A DNA stretch of 64,000 nucleotides from Actinomarina sp002308095. GTDB lineage: Bacteria > Actinomycetota > Acidimicrobiia > Actinomarinales > Actinomarinaceae. The stretch is taken from NCBI GenBank assembly GCA_045563135.1, contig JBJKUL010000001.1, positions 496,001-560,000 on the forward strand, written 5' to 3'. Every line of letters begins with the position of its first letter. Within the stretch, counting starts at the first letter, position 1. This document shows, one piece after another, positions 33,881 to 41,855 of the stretch. The position numbers and the translations under genes were made by a program. The notes under the pieces were generated by a model. It saw only the letters and a list, made by a program, of their open reading frames with translations. It did not search any database and had not been told where the DNA came from.

Positions 33881-35506
33881 GTGACCAAATACATATTTGT
33901 AACTGGTGGTGTAGTCTCTGGTCTTGGTAAAGGGATTACCTCTGCATCTCTTGGAAACCTTCTAAAGTCTCGAGGCCTTTCAATTGTTAATCAAAAATTA
34001 GATCCCTACATAAATGTAGATCCAGACACCATGAATCCTTTTCAACATGGAGAAGTTTTTGTAACTGAAGACGGGGCCACTACAGATTTAGATCTTGGAC
34101 ACTACGAACGCTTTACTGGTGTTAACCTACGAAAGGATGCAAATGTAACAACAGGAAGCATTTATAGAAAAGTAATCGAAAGAGAGAGAAAAGGAGATTA
34201 CCTCGGTGCTACTGTTCAGGTTATTCCGCACATTACAGATGAAATTAAAAGAAGGATTAAAGGCATTTCTAATGATGTAGACGTTCAAATTACTGAAATA
34301 GGTGGAACTGTTGGCGATATTGAAATCCTCCCTTTTCTTGAAGCTGCTAGACAAATTAGAAAAGAACTAGGATCTGAAAATGTTATGTTTATACACGTGA
34401 CCTTAGTTCCTTTTATAGGTCCAAGTACAGAATTGAAAACAAAACCTACTCAACATTCAGTTTCAATGTTACGAGGTTACGGTATAAGTCCAGATTTGAT
34501 TGTTTTACGTTCTGATAGAGGACTGGATGAAGATATTAAAAACAAAGTTTCCTTATTTTGTGATGTGAGCTACGAAAATGTTATTAATGCGCCCGACCTT
34601 GATGATATTTATGATGTTCCTTTAAAAATGCATTCTGAAGGCTTAGATGCAGCAGTTGATAAAAGATTAAATCTTGACACCACCGAACCTGAATTACAAG
34701 ATTGGAAAAATATGTTAGACCTAAAGAAAGAGGCTACTAAAGATGTTGAGATAGCAATTTTAGGAAAATACTTTGGTTTACCAGATAGTTATATGTCAGT
34801 AGTTGAGTCTCTTAAACATGCTTGTTTGCAAAATAAAGTTAATTTAAACCTTCATTGGATTGATGCTGATAATTACGATAATGAAGATCTTTCAAATCTA
34901 GACGGGGTAGTAGTTCCTGGTGGTTTTGGAGTAAGAGGCATTGAAGGAAAAATTTCAGCAATACAGTATTTGAGAGAAAATAAGGTTCCTTTTCTTGGTA
35001 TATGCTTAGGGCTACAGTGTGCAGTTATAGAATATGCACGGAATGTATGTGGAATAAATGATGCCAATTCTTCAGAGTTTTCACAAAATACTAAGGATTT
35101 TGTCATAGACCTTCTTCCTAACCAAGATTTAGATAAAGATGACGTTGGAGCATCAATGCGCCTTGGAACCTATCCTTGTAAAATCGAAAAAAATACACTT
35201 ACTTCTGAAATTTATAAAGACGAGGTAATTTACGAACGACATAGGCACAGATATGAAGTTAATAATAAATACAGGGATACATTAGAGGAGAATGGACTAA
35301 TTTTTAGTGGTTTGTCGCCTGATAATAACTTGGTAGAAATGATTGAGTTAAAAGATCACCCATTTTTTGTCGCTTCCCAGTTTCATCCGGAATTTAAATC
35401 ACGACCATGGGAACCTTCACCTATTTTTAACAGTTTTATTAAAAGTGCTTCAATTAAAACCCAGAATAAAAATGAAGCAACTCTAAAAACGAAAGTCAAA
35501 GATTAA
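33881..35506 (+). CDS. pyrG: CTP synthase
   Basis: PyrG aminates UTP to CTP with glutamine. The synthase domain (1 to about 265) begins with FVTGGVVSGLGKGI, the ATP loop, and contains HVTLVPFIG and STELKTKPTQHSV. The glutamine amidotransferase domain has Cys in GICLGLQ (about 375) and the His-Glu pair in QFHPE (about 500). At 541 residues it is complete. It begins the run pyrG-xerD-HD-scpA-scpB-rluB-cmk, largely conserved from mycobacteria. The stop overlaps the proposed xerD start. Confidence 0.97.
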   Translation: MTKYIFVTGGVVSGLGKGITSASLGNLLKSRGLSIVNQKLDPYINVDPDTMNPFQHGEVFVTEDGATTDLDLGHYERFTGVNLRKDANVTTGSIYRKVIERERKGDYLGATVQVIPHITDEIKRRIKGISNDVDVQITEIGGTVGDIEILPFLEAARQIRKELGSENVMFIHVTLVPFIGPSTELKTKPTQHSVSMLRGYGISPDLIVLRSDRGLDEDIKNKVSLFCDVSYENVINAPDLDDIYDVPLKMHSEGLDAAVDKRLNLDTTEPELQDWKNMLDLKKEATKDVEIAILGKYFGLPDSYMSVVESLKHACLQNKVNLNLHWIDADNYDNEDLSNLDGVVVPGGFGVRGIEGKISAIQYLRENKVPFLGICLGLQCAVIEYARNVCGINDANSSEFSQNTKDFVIDLLPNQDLDKDDVGASMRLGTYPCKIEKNTLTSEIYKDEVIYERHRHRYEVNNKYRDTLEENGLIFSGLSPDNNLVEMIELKDHPFFVASQFHPEFKSRPWEPSPIFNSFIKSASIKTQNKNEATLKTKVKD

Positions 35507-36377
35507 TAATTCCTTAGATAGCTTACTTGATGAATACGGTAGTTACTTGCTTTATTCTAAGGGTCTTTCTGATAATTCAGTAAAAGCCTATATCTCAGAT
35601 TTATATAATTTGTTTATTGAAAATAAAGTAACTGATGTTAACTCAGCCAACCTTAATAATTTAATTGATCTTATCTCTAAAAAAACATACAGCCCAAATA
35701 CCAAAAAAAGAAAACTGTCAGTAATTAAGCAGTTTGTAAAATGGTTTAACACAAATCATCAACAAAAATTAATTATTCTTGAAGACATAAAAATTAAATC
35801 TGGTCAAAAACTTCCAGAGACTTTATCAATTTTGGAAATTGATAAAATGATTAATTATTTCAAACTAGATTCTTTTTTAAGTTCTAGGAATAGGACCATT
35901 ATTGATTTTATGTATTCTACAGGCTGTCGTGTCAGTGAACTGTGCAATGTGAAAATATCAGATTTAGATTTTGATGATGATTATGTCCAGCTAACAGGAA
36001 AGGGCTCTAAACAAAGAATTGTTCCAATTGGTTCAAAGCTTAAAGAAAATTTAGTACTTTATTTAGATACTAGAAACCTTAAAGATCCGAAAAATTTATC
36101 CCCACTCTTATTCTTATCTAAATCTAATAATCGTTTGGATAGAACAGCTATATTTCGATTAATTAAAAGTACTGCCCTCAATACGGGTGTTAAAATAAAT
36201 GTTCACCCTCATACATTGCGTCACAGTGCAGCTACTCATATGCTTGAAGCTGGATGTGATCTAAGAACACTTCAAGAATATCTAGGACATACATCTGTAT
36301 CAACAACACAAATATATACTAAGTTAACTAAGGAATTTCTAAATGAAGTTTTTAATGAAAGCCACCCGAGAGCATGA
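35502..36377 (+). CDS. xerD: Tyrosine recombinase XerD-like
   Basis: Xer recombinases resolve chromosome dimers at dif during division. The catalytic residues are readable: Arg in TGCRVSEL, Lys in GKGSKQRI, HTLRHSAATHML (His-x-x-Arg), His in LGHTSVSTTQIY and the nucleophile Tyr in that last motif. The N-terminal core-binding domain needs residues before the first standard start (TTG 35547). Upstream the open frame contains no ATG, GTG or TTG, and ATT at 35502, overlapping the pyrG stop, gives the best full-length protein. The start is therefore uncertain; the identity is not. Confidence 0.87.
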   Translation: MNNSLDSLLDEYGSYLLYSKGLSDNSVKAYISDLYNLFIENKVTDVNSANLNNLIDLISKKTYSPNTKKRKLSVIKQFVKWFNTNHQQKLIILEDIKIKSGQKLPETLSILEIDKMINYFKLDSFLSSRNRTIIDFMYSTGCRVSELCNVKISDLDFDDDYVQLTGKGSKQRIVPIGSKLKENLVLYLDTRNLKDPKNLSPLLFLSKSNNRLDRTAIFRLIKSTALNTGVKINVHPHTLRHSAATHMLEAGCDLRTLQEYLGHTSVSTTQIYTKLTKEFLNEVFNESHPRA

Positions 36378-36814
36378 ATCAAATTTATTTAAAATCTAAA
36401 AGAGCAGTGAGGTTCTTTTTTTACAGACATCTCTCAATTGCTGCTCAATTACAGATATCAAACATATTGAATGATGAAGATTTGATTAAACAGTATTGGC
36501 TGCTGAACAAAGCTGATAGACACCATTCATTTGAAGTATTAAATAGATCAAAAAAAATTACTGAAGAACCTGATGTGTTAATACTTTCTCTAATACATGA
36601 TATTGGAAAAAATACAGGTCATTATTCATGGTTGTTCAGAATAATGTCTGATTTGAATCTTGTAACTTCAAAAAAATCAAAAAACTATTTAGACCATGAG
36701 GTAATTGGTTATGAAGTATTAGGTAGTATCGATGGATTAGATGAATTAAAAAATTATTATCAAAAAGAATTACTCCTTCGGCGTCACGATGTACTGGAAG
36801 AAACTGATTACTAA
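36374..36814 (+). CDS. HD-domain protein, putative phosphohydrolase
   Basis: The 146-residue protein has an HD signature: RHHSFEVL (first His), LSLIHDIGKNTGHYS (His-Asp pair) and a late RRHDVLEETDY. HD proteins are metal-dependent phosphohydrolases of nucleotides, and this size resembles short YfbR- or YedJ-type members, but the substrate is open. It occupies the place that a ParA-like gene usually holds between xerD and scpA in mycobacteria. It overlaps xerD by four bases and shares one base with scpA. Confidence 0.75.
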   Translation: MNQIYLKSKRAVRFFFYRHLSIAAQLQISNILNDEDLIKQYWLLNKADRHHSFEVLNRSKKITEEPDVLILSLIHDIGKNTGHYSWLFRIMSDLNLVTSKKSKNYLDHEVIGYEVLGSIDGLDELKNYYQKELLLRRHDVLEETDY

Positions 36815-37521
36815 TGAAAAATACTGAAATTATTGAAAATCTTAAAAACCTTCTTGTTGAATATACGTCAAAATCAGAAGTCCAAATTGAAAATAATCTT
36901 ACGATGATCTTTCAAAGTTTTGAAAACAAATCACTTAAAGACGATATTGATAATTATTCAGAGTTTGTTCTACTTGGAGCATCCTTATTTGAATTAAAAG
37001 CTAAAAGATTGCTACCACAAGATGATGAAGTTGAATGGCTTGATGAAGTAGAACTTATTAAAGATAAAGACTTAGCTTTCGCAAGATTGTTGCAATTTAA
37101 AGCTTTTACTGAAGTAGGCATAGCTATGGCAGTAAAAGTTAAGCAAACGGAAAAAGAGATATCAGCATTTAAATATTATCAAACAAACACTCTCGCGGTA
37201 AAGCCCGACATTCAATACACACTCAATATTTCTGATTTTCAAGATACTGCTCTTGAGGTATTTAGTAGATATAAGACAATTCAAGGTTTTTCTCACATAG
37301 ATAAAGAACTACCTGATTTACAAGAAGCTATCGACGATCTACTTCAACTTGTTGACAGAAGGTTAAATACAACCTTCGAAGAACTTGTTTCTTCAGTTAA
37401 TACTTCCCAAGAAGCAGTGGCATTTTTTCTTGCCCTACTAGAAGCTGTAAGATGGGGTTTTATAAAAGCTGAACAAACAAATACAAATAAAGACATTATT
37501 ATTGAGAAAAACTATGAATAA
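36814..37521 (+). CDS. scpA: Segregation and condensation protein A (kleisin)
   Basis: ScpA bridges the Smc dimer in the condensin that organises newly replicated chromosomes. The helical core SEFVLLGASLFELKAKRLLP and LLQFKAFTEVG are conserved, and the winged-helix C-terminus (TSQEAVAFFLALLEAVRWGFIKAEQ) is typical. The N-terminal motif F-x-G-P-L-D-L-L is not present; the start reads MKNTEIIENLKNLLVEY, a degenerate version. Length is 235 residues. It overlaps scpB by eight bases, so the two are coupled. Confidence 0.9.
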   Translation: MKNTEIIENLKNLLVEYTSKSEVQIENNLTMIFQSFENKSLKDDIDNYSEFVLLGASLFELKAKRLLPQDDEVEWLDEVELIKDKDLAFARLLQFKAFTEVGIAMAVKVKQTEKEISAFKYYQTNTLAVKPDIQYTLNISDFQDTALEVFSRYKTIQGFSHIDKELPDLQEAIDDLLQLVDRRLNTTFEELVSSVNTSQEAVAFFLALLEAVRWGFIKAEQTNTNKDIIIEKNYE

Positions 37522-38038
37522 TAAAAAAGTAATATCAGCAGTCTTACTTGTAAGCGATGGTCCTATCGAACATAGTTATTTTGAAGAACTTTTAAAAATA
37601 GAAAATACAGTTCTAATTTCCATATTTGAACAAATAAATACCGATCTTACTAATGCTGACATTGGCTTTTATATTAAATTTGATAAATCTAAATCAGACA
37701 TAGTGACAAAATCTGAAATCTCTGAACTACTTACAGACGTAAAACCACCTCCAATATTAAGAGGTTTATCCACACCAGCATTAGAAACTTTAGCAATAGT
37801 GGCTTACGAGCAACCAGTAACAAAAATGAAAATATCAGAAATTAGGGGAGTAGAGTCTGAGTCATCTATTAAGACTCTTGAGTCAAGGGGTCTAATTGAA
37901 AAAAGTGGTGAGTTAGACGTCCCTGGAAACCCTATTCTTTATGGAACAACAGATCTTTTTCTAAACAAATTGGATATAAGTTCTGTAAATAATTTGCCAA
38001 CAATAGGTGAATATTTCACAAGTTCAGAAGAAGAGTAA
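37514..38038 (+). CDS. scpB: Segregation and condensation protein B
   Basis: ScpB dimers bind ScpA and regulate the Smc-kleisin ring. The product has two winged-helix modules; the second contains LSTPALETLAIVAYEQPVTKMKISEIRGVES and LGTTD-like YGTTDLFL, the ScpB hallmark. ATG 37514 is preferred to an in-frame TTG at 37502. Length is 174 residues, slightly short. It is followed by rluB, as in most actinobacteria. Confidence 0.93.
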   Translation: MNNKKVISAVLLVSDGPIEHSYFEELLKIENTVLISIFEQINTDLTNADIGFYIKFDKSKSDIVTKSEISELLTDVKPPPILRGLSTPALETLAIVAYEQPVTKMKISEIRGVESESSIKTLESRGLIEKSGELDVPGNPILYGTTDLFLNKLDISSVNNLPTIGEYFTSSEEE

Positions 38039-38042
38039 ATTA

Positions 38043-38696
38043 TTGAGAATAAATCGATTTCTTGCTTTAAATCTTAATATTTCTAGAAGAGACAGCGATA
38101 CTCTTGTTGAGAAAAAAAATGTGAAAATTAACGGCAAAATAGCACAACATGGTGACTCAGTCGACGAAGATGACATTGTCATGTTTAAAAATGAAGTTGT
38201 ACAGCCAACAAGCGAGCATGAATATTACCTTTTTTATAAACCATATGGGTATGTATCTTCTCATAAAAGACAGGGAGATAGCAAAATCATATATGATCTT
38301 ATAAGCAATAAATCTCTTAAATTTGGCGGGCGACTTGATAAAGATTCAGAAGGTCTTATGTTGTTAAGCACAGATGGTGTTTGGTTAAATAAGTACTCTC
38401 ACCCAAAAAGTAATATCTCAAAGAAATATATTGTAACAACAGCAATGGAGATTAATTTTGAAACCTTTAGAAAAACAATCAAAGATAATGATGAACAATT
38501 AAAAATCCATAAACTTACAGAGTTGAAAAAATTAACTTATGAAGTCGTTTTAAAGACTGGAAGAAACCGTGAAATAAGAAGAATTTTTGATGTGAATAAT
38601 ATTCAAATAAAAAACCTAAAAAGAGTTCAAGTCGATAAATTTAAAATTGGCAAAATGAAAATTGGTGAGTTAAAGAAAATTAATTACCATAGTTAA
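38043..38696 (+). CDS. rluB: Ribosomal large subunit pseudouridine synthase B-like
   Basis: RluB-type enzymes convert a uridine in 23S rRNA helix 89 to pseudouridine. The N-terminal S4 domain (MRINRFLALNLNISRRDSD) is followed by the catalytic motif GGRLDKDSEGLMLLS with its Asp, then LKTGRNREIRRIF and a final KIG-rich tail. TTG 38043 is chosen since GAAGAAGAG precedes it and the longer reading from 38007 would overlap scpB by 32 bases. Length is 217 residues. It shares one base with cmk. Confidence 0.92.
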   Translation: MRINRFLALNLNISRRDSDTLVEKKNVKINGKIAQHGDSVDEDDIVMFKNEVVQPTSEHEYYLFYKPYGYVSSHKRQGDSKIIYDLISNKSLKFGGRLDKDSEGLMLLSTDGVWLNKYSHPKSNISKKYIVTTAMEINFETFRKTIKDNDEQLKIHKLTELKKLTYEVVLKTGRNREIRRIFDVNNIQIKNLKRVQVDKFKIGKMKIGELKKINYHS

Positions 38697-39313
38697 TGAT
38701 GAATATACTCATAACAATTGACGGACCATCCGGGGTTGGCAAAACTACTCTAGGAACGTTACTTGCAAAGGAATTTAAATCAAATTTTTTTTCAAGTGGA
38801 AAACTTTATCGAACAATAGCTGCATATTTGGTACACCATCCCAAATCCTCCGTTAATGATCTCAGCCTTTTAATTGATCATAAACTTAATATTGATCTCA
38901 ATGGAATTTCATATAAAGACTCTGAACTTTATTCAAAAGATATAAATGCTAAAAGTTCTGAAATTGCTAAAGAAAAAGTCGTTAGAAATAAAATTTCAGA
39001 ATCACTTAAGTTATTAAATGATAAATTAACTAATGGATTAATTATTGAAGGTAGAGATATGGGATCTGTTGTTTTTCCTGAAGCTGATTTAAAAATTTAT
39101 CTTGATGCCAGCTTAGAAGTGAGAGCAAAAAGAAGACTTCAGCAATCTAATGAATCTGAGACATTAGAAGATTTACAAAAAAGAGACATAAATGATATGA
39201 CCCGAATTGAGTCTCCATTAATTATTCCAGAAGGCTCGCTTTATATTGATAACAGTAATATTGATATGTCAGAGGTATTAAATCTCGTCAAAGAGAACTT
39301 AAAGCTTCAGTAG
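38696..39313 (+). CDS. cmk: Cytidylate kinase
   Basis: Cmk phosphorylates CMP and dCMP. ITIDGPSGVGKTTLG is the P-loop at about 7-21, SSGKLYR is the substrate-binding region, EGRDMGSVVFPEADLK the signature and KRDINDMTR the late lid segment. Length is 205 residues, shorter than the usual 220-230 because the insert in the nucleotide-monophosphate-binding domain is small. The start is ATG 38696, overlapping rluB; a second ATG follows directly. It ends 26 bases inside the convergent ispH. Confidence 0.93.
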   Translation: MMNILITIDGPSGVGKTTLGTLLAKEFKSNFFSSGKLYRTIAAYLVHHPKSSVNDLSLLIDHKLNIDLNGISYKDSELYSKDINAKSSEIAKEKVVRNKISESLKLLNDKLTNGLIIEGRDMGSVVFPEADLKIYLDASLEVRAKRRLQQSNESETLEDLQKRDINDMTRIESPLIIPEGSLYIDNSNIDMSEVLNLVKENLKLQ

Positions 39314-40319
39314 CAGTCCAGTTCTTATCTTTATTTACACTTTTTTCTGGGTCAATATTATTTTCAGGAAACACTTCGAGTAAGAAGTTGCTTAAAGAAG
39401 TTATATCAGATCTTAATTGCTTTGGAAGAGGAAAGTACTCTGTTTCATTTGTATTTTCAAAATATTCTGTTTTTGTCGGATTTAACCTGTCGATAATTTC
39501 TTGAACAATATGATCTGGAGCAGAAGCACCAGCTGTAACTGCTACATTTTTACCGGTGAGATTTAGAGCTTCGATTTCTTCAGTCGAATTTATTCTGTAG
39601 CTTTCTTTACCTAAATTTTTGACTGTAGCAACAAGAGCTTTTGTATTACTTGATGTATCTGATCCAACAACAATTACTACATCTACAAGAGGTGAAACAT
39701 TAATAACTGCTTCTTGTCTATTTGTTGTTGCATAGCATAAATCACTTTTTCTTGGCATATCAAGATTTGGATAGATATTTTTAGCTGATTCCATAATTGG
39801 TTCCCATTCTGACATAGCCAAAGTAGTTTGTGCTAATAAAGCAACTTCACCACCAGTGATATTTATATTTTTTAAATCTTCTTTTTTCTCAACAAGATGC
39901 ATAGAATTCGGAGCAACACCTAAAGCACCAGTTGCTTCATCATGGTTTTTATGTCCTACATATATAATTTGTTTTCCACTCTCAGTAAATTTTTTAGCTT
40001 CGTGATGAACTTTTGTAACTAACGGGCATACAGCATTCACTTGAATTGCAGAAATATCATTAAAACTTTTTTCAATCTTAGGTGCTGTTCCGTGTGCTGA
40101 AAGCATTAATACAGATCCAGAAGGTAGATCTTCTGGAGATTCAATAAACTTTACATTTTTATTTTTAAACTTTTGAACAATCCAATCATTATGAACAATT
40201 TCATGATAACAGTAGATAGTTTCATCATATATTTTTAACATCCACGTTAGAGCCTTAATGGCCATCTCAACACCAGCACAAAAACCTCTTGGAGTAACTA
40301 TATAAAGATTGTTTACCAT
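39288..40319 (-). CDS. ispH: 4-hydroxy-3-methylbut-2-enyl diphosphate reductase
   Basis: IspH is the last enzyme of the MEP isoprenoid pathway and makes IPP and DMAPP with an iron-sulfur cluster. The three cluster Cys are in RGFCAGV (residue 14), AVCPLV (about 98) and DLCYATT (about 193). Substrate residues are in VVGSDTSSNTKAL and TAGASAPD. The length of 343 exceeds the core by about 35 residues because of a charged C-terminal tail. It is divergent from der and overlaps cmk tail to tail. Confidence 0.95.
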   Translation of the reverse strand: MVNNLYIVTPRGFCAGVEMAIKALTWMLKIYDETIYCYHEIVHNDWIVQKFKNKNVKFIESPEDLPSGSVLMLSAHGTAPKIEKSFNDISAIQVNAVCPLVTKVHHEAKKFTESGKQIIYVGHKNHDEATGALGVAPNSMHLVEKKEDLKNINITGGEVALLAQTTLAMSEWEPIMESAKNIYPNLDMPRKSDLCYATTNRQEAVINVSPLVDVVIVVGSDTSSNTKALVATVKNLGKESYRINSTEEIEALNLTGKNVAVTAGASAPDHIVQEIIDRLNPTKTEYFENTNETEYFPLPKQLRSDITSLSNFLLEVFPENNIDPEKSVNKDKNWTATEALSSL

Positions 40320-40333
40320 AGAAATAGGATAGC

Positions 40334-40345
40334 TATATTTAAATT
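40334..40345 (+). promoter_or_regulatory. -10 box directly before der (leaderless promoter)
   Basis: TATATT at 40334-40339 is six bases from the ATG of der in the 26-base gap to the divergent ispH. The spacing predicts a transcript starting at the ATG. No ribosome-binding site is seen. Confidence 0.4.
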
Positions 40346-41650
40346 ATGACTAAAAACAATATTGACGAAGTTTTACTAATTGGATTACCCAATTCAGGAA
40401 AATCCTCACTAGTCAATGCTCTTTGTGGTCGGAAAGTATCTATCATTGGTTCCACTCCAAATACAACACGAGATAAAGTAACTGGGACAATAAAAGCTAA
40501 TGATAAAATTTTTAATATTTCTGATTTACCTGGATATTTGGAAGATCCTGATGAATTAAATATTAAATTTCAAAATAAGTTAAACAAGTATCTTAAGGAT
40601 GCAAAGATTATTTTATTTGTGATAGACGTTAACACAACGAACTTCTCTGCTTTGGACAAGATACATAATCTTCTTCAAACTAACCTTGAGCAAACTCAGA
40701 AGGTAATAACAGTATTTAACAAATGTGAAAACTTTCAGAAATTCGAACTTAATAGCAATCTTTATAAATACATATATCAATCTGAACACTACGTATCTTC
40801 AATTCACAAGTTGGGTACAGACGATTTGTTAAACACCCTCACGAAGAAGGTATCAACACATAAAGATTCACATAAAAAGACATATAAATCAATTGCGATA
40901 ATCGGAAAACCTAACTCTGGCAAATCTACGTTATTTAATAAGATATTAAATGAAGAGAGGGCAATAGTCTCAAACATTTCAGGGACAACAAGAGACAAGT
41001 TAGAGGAAACAATAAAGTTTGATTCTGATTCTTATAATATTATTGACACAGCAGGAGTCCCTCGAAAGAAACAAAAAAATCAAATAGATCGGTATGCATC
41101 TTCTCTTGCAGTAAACCAGTTAGAAAATGCAGTTATGGCTTTCTTAGTAGTTGATTCGAATCAGGGGATAAATTTTGAAGACATGAGGCTTATTAGTGAG
41201 TGTATTGAAAATAAAGTTACACCAATTTTGATAATGAATAAATGGGATTTATTAAAAGAAGATGAAAAATTATTTATCAATAAGAACATTTCCTCTCTTC
41301 TAAAAAAATATTCATGGATGAAAGTTTTAAGAGTATCTGCCTTAAATGGAAAAGGTGTCAAAAACTTAAATACAGTCATATACGATCTCCAACAACAACT
41401 ATCAACAAGGGTGACTACGCATGAACTTAATATTCTATTTCGGGAAATTTGGACAAAAAAGCCTCCACACCCATTTCGAGGAAGAAGAGCAAAGCTAAAA
41501 TATGTTACTCAATATGATGTCTACCCACCTTCATTTAGCTTTATTTTAAATGGGAGAGTGCCAATTAATTATCAAAGTTTTATTGATAATAGATTGCGTG
41601 AAACCTATAATTTTGACAATATTTGTCTAAATATAAAGTTCAAAAACTAA
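40346..41650 (+). CDS. der: Ribosome-assembly GTPase Der (EngA)
   Basis: Der has two tandem GTPase domains and helps 50S assembly. First domain: GLPNSGKSSLVN (about 12-23), then DLPG. Second domain: GKPNSGKSTLFN (about 187-198), DTAGV and NKWD. The C-terminal KH-like domain ends near KPPHPFRGRRAKLKYVTQ. In the first domain NKCE replaces the canonical NKxD motif, which may change guanine specificity or affinity. At 434 residues length is normal. It ends in TAATG overlap with a tiny frame. Confidence 0.95.
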   Translation: MTKNNIDEVLLIGLPNSGKSSLVNALCGRKVSIIGSTPNTTRDKVTGTIKANDKIFNISDLPGYLEDPDELNIKFQNKLNKYLKDAKIILFVIDVNTTNFSALDKIHNLLQTNLEQTQKVITVFNKCENFQKFELNSNLYKYIYQSEHYVSSIHKLGTDDLLNTLTKKVSTHKDSHKKTYKSIAIIGKPNSGKSTLFNKILNEERAIVSNISGTTRDKLEETIKFDSDSYNIIDTAGVPRKKQKNQIDRYASSLAVNQLENAVMAFLVVDSNQGINFEDMRLISECIENKVTPILIMNKWDLLKEDEKLFINKNISSLLKKYSWMKVLRVSALNGKGVKNLNTVIYDLQQQLSTRVTTHELNILFREIWTKKPPHPFRGRRAKLKYVTQYDVYPPSFSFILNGRVPINYQSFIDNRLRETYNFDNICLNIKFKN

Positions 41651-41742
41651 TGGAAAATTTCGGTTTTAAACTTGGAGTTTTCCTATTTGGATTCTATTTA
41701 ATACTCAGATTATTTCAGTATTTGATAAATCTTGTTATTTAA
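41650..41742 (+). CDS. 30-residue hydrophobic peptide after der, unknown
   Basis: The ATG overlaps the der stop (TAATG) and starts a 30-codon frame with one hydrophobic helix rich in Phe and Leu plus a single Arg. The coupling favours translation, but a peptide this short could arise by chance in AT-rich DNA. Confidence 0.4.
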   Translation: MENFGFKLGVFLFGFYLILRLFQYLINLVI

Positions 41743-41813
41743 AAATACAAATGGTATGAATAAAAAATATACTTTTTGATTGTAATAAATGTATAAATAT
41801 CTACTATTAATAC

Positions 41814-41846
41814 ATCCACATTTATATGTGGATTTTGTATACAAAA
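41814..41846 (+). promoter_or_regulatory. Adjacent hairpin and palindrome before the oligopeptide transporter
   Basis: ATCCACAT-TTAT-ATGTGGAT (41814-41833) is a perfect 8-bp stem with a 4-base loop. It runs into TTTTGTATACAAAA (41833-41846), a perfect 14-bp palindrome that ends right before the AAAGGAG ribosome-binding site. The rest of the 113-base gap is AT-rich and may hold the promoter. The pair could be an operator or an mRNA fold that stabilises or controls the substrate-binding gene. Confidence 0.5.
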
Positions 41847-41855
41847 GGAGAAAAA

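Noticed and set aside
41826..41855. ATG at 41826 as start of the peptide-receptor gene
   Set aside because: It lies within the hairpin, has no ribosome-binding site and adds ten residues before a normal lipoprotein signal. TTG 41856 has AAAGGAG and gives a signal of usual length.
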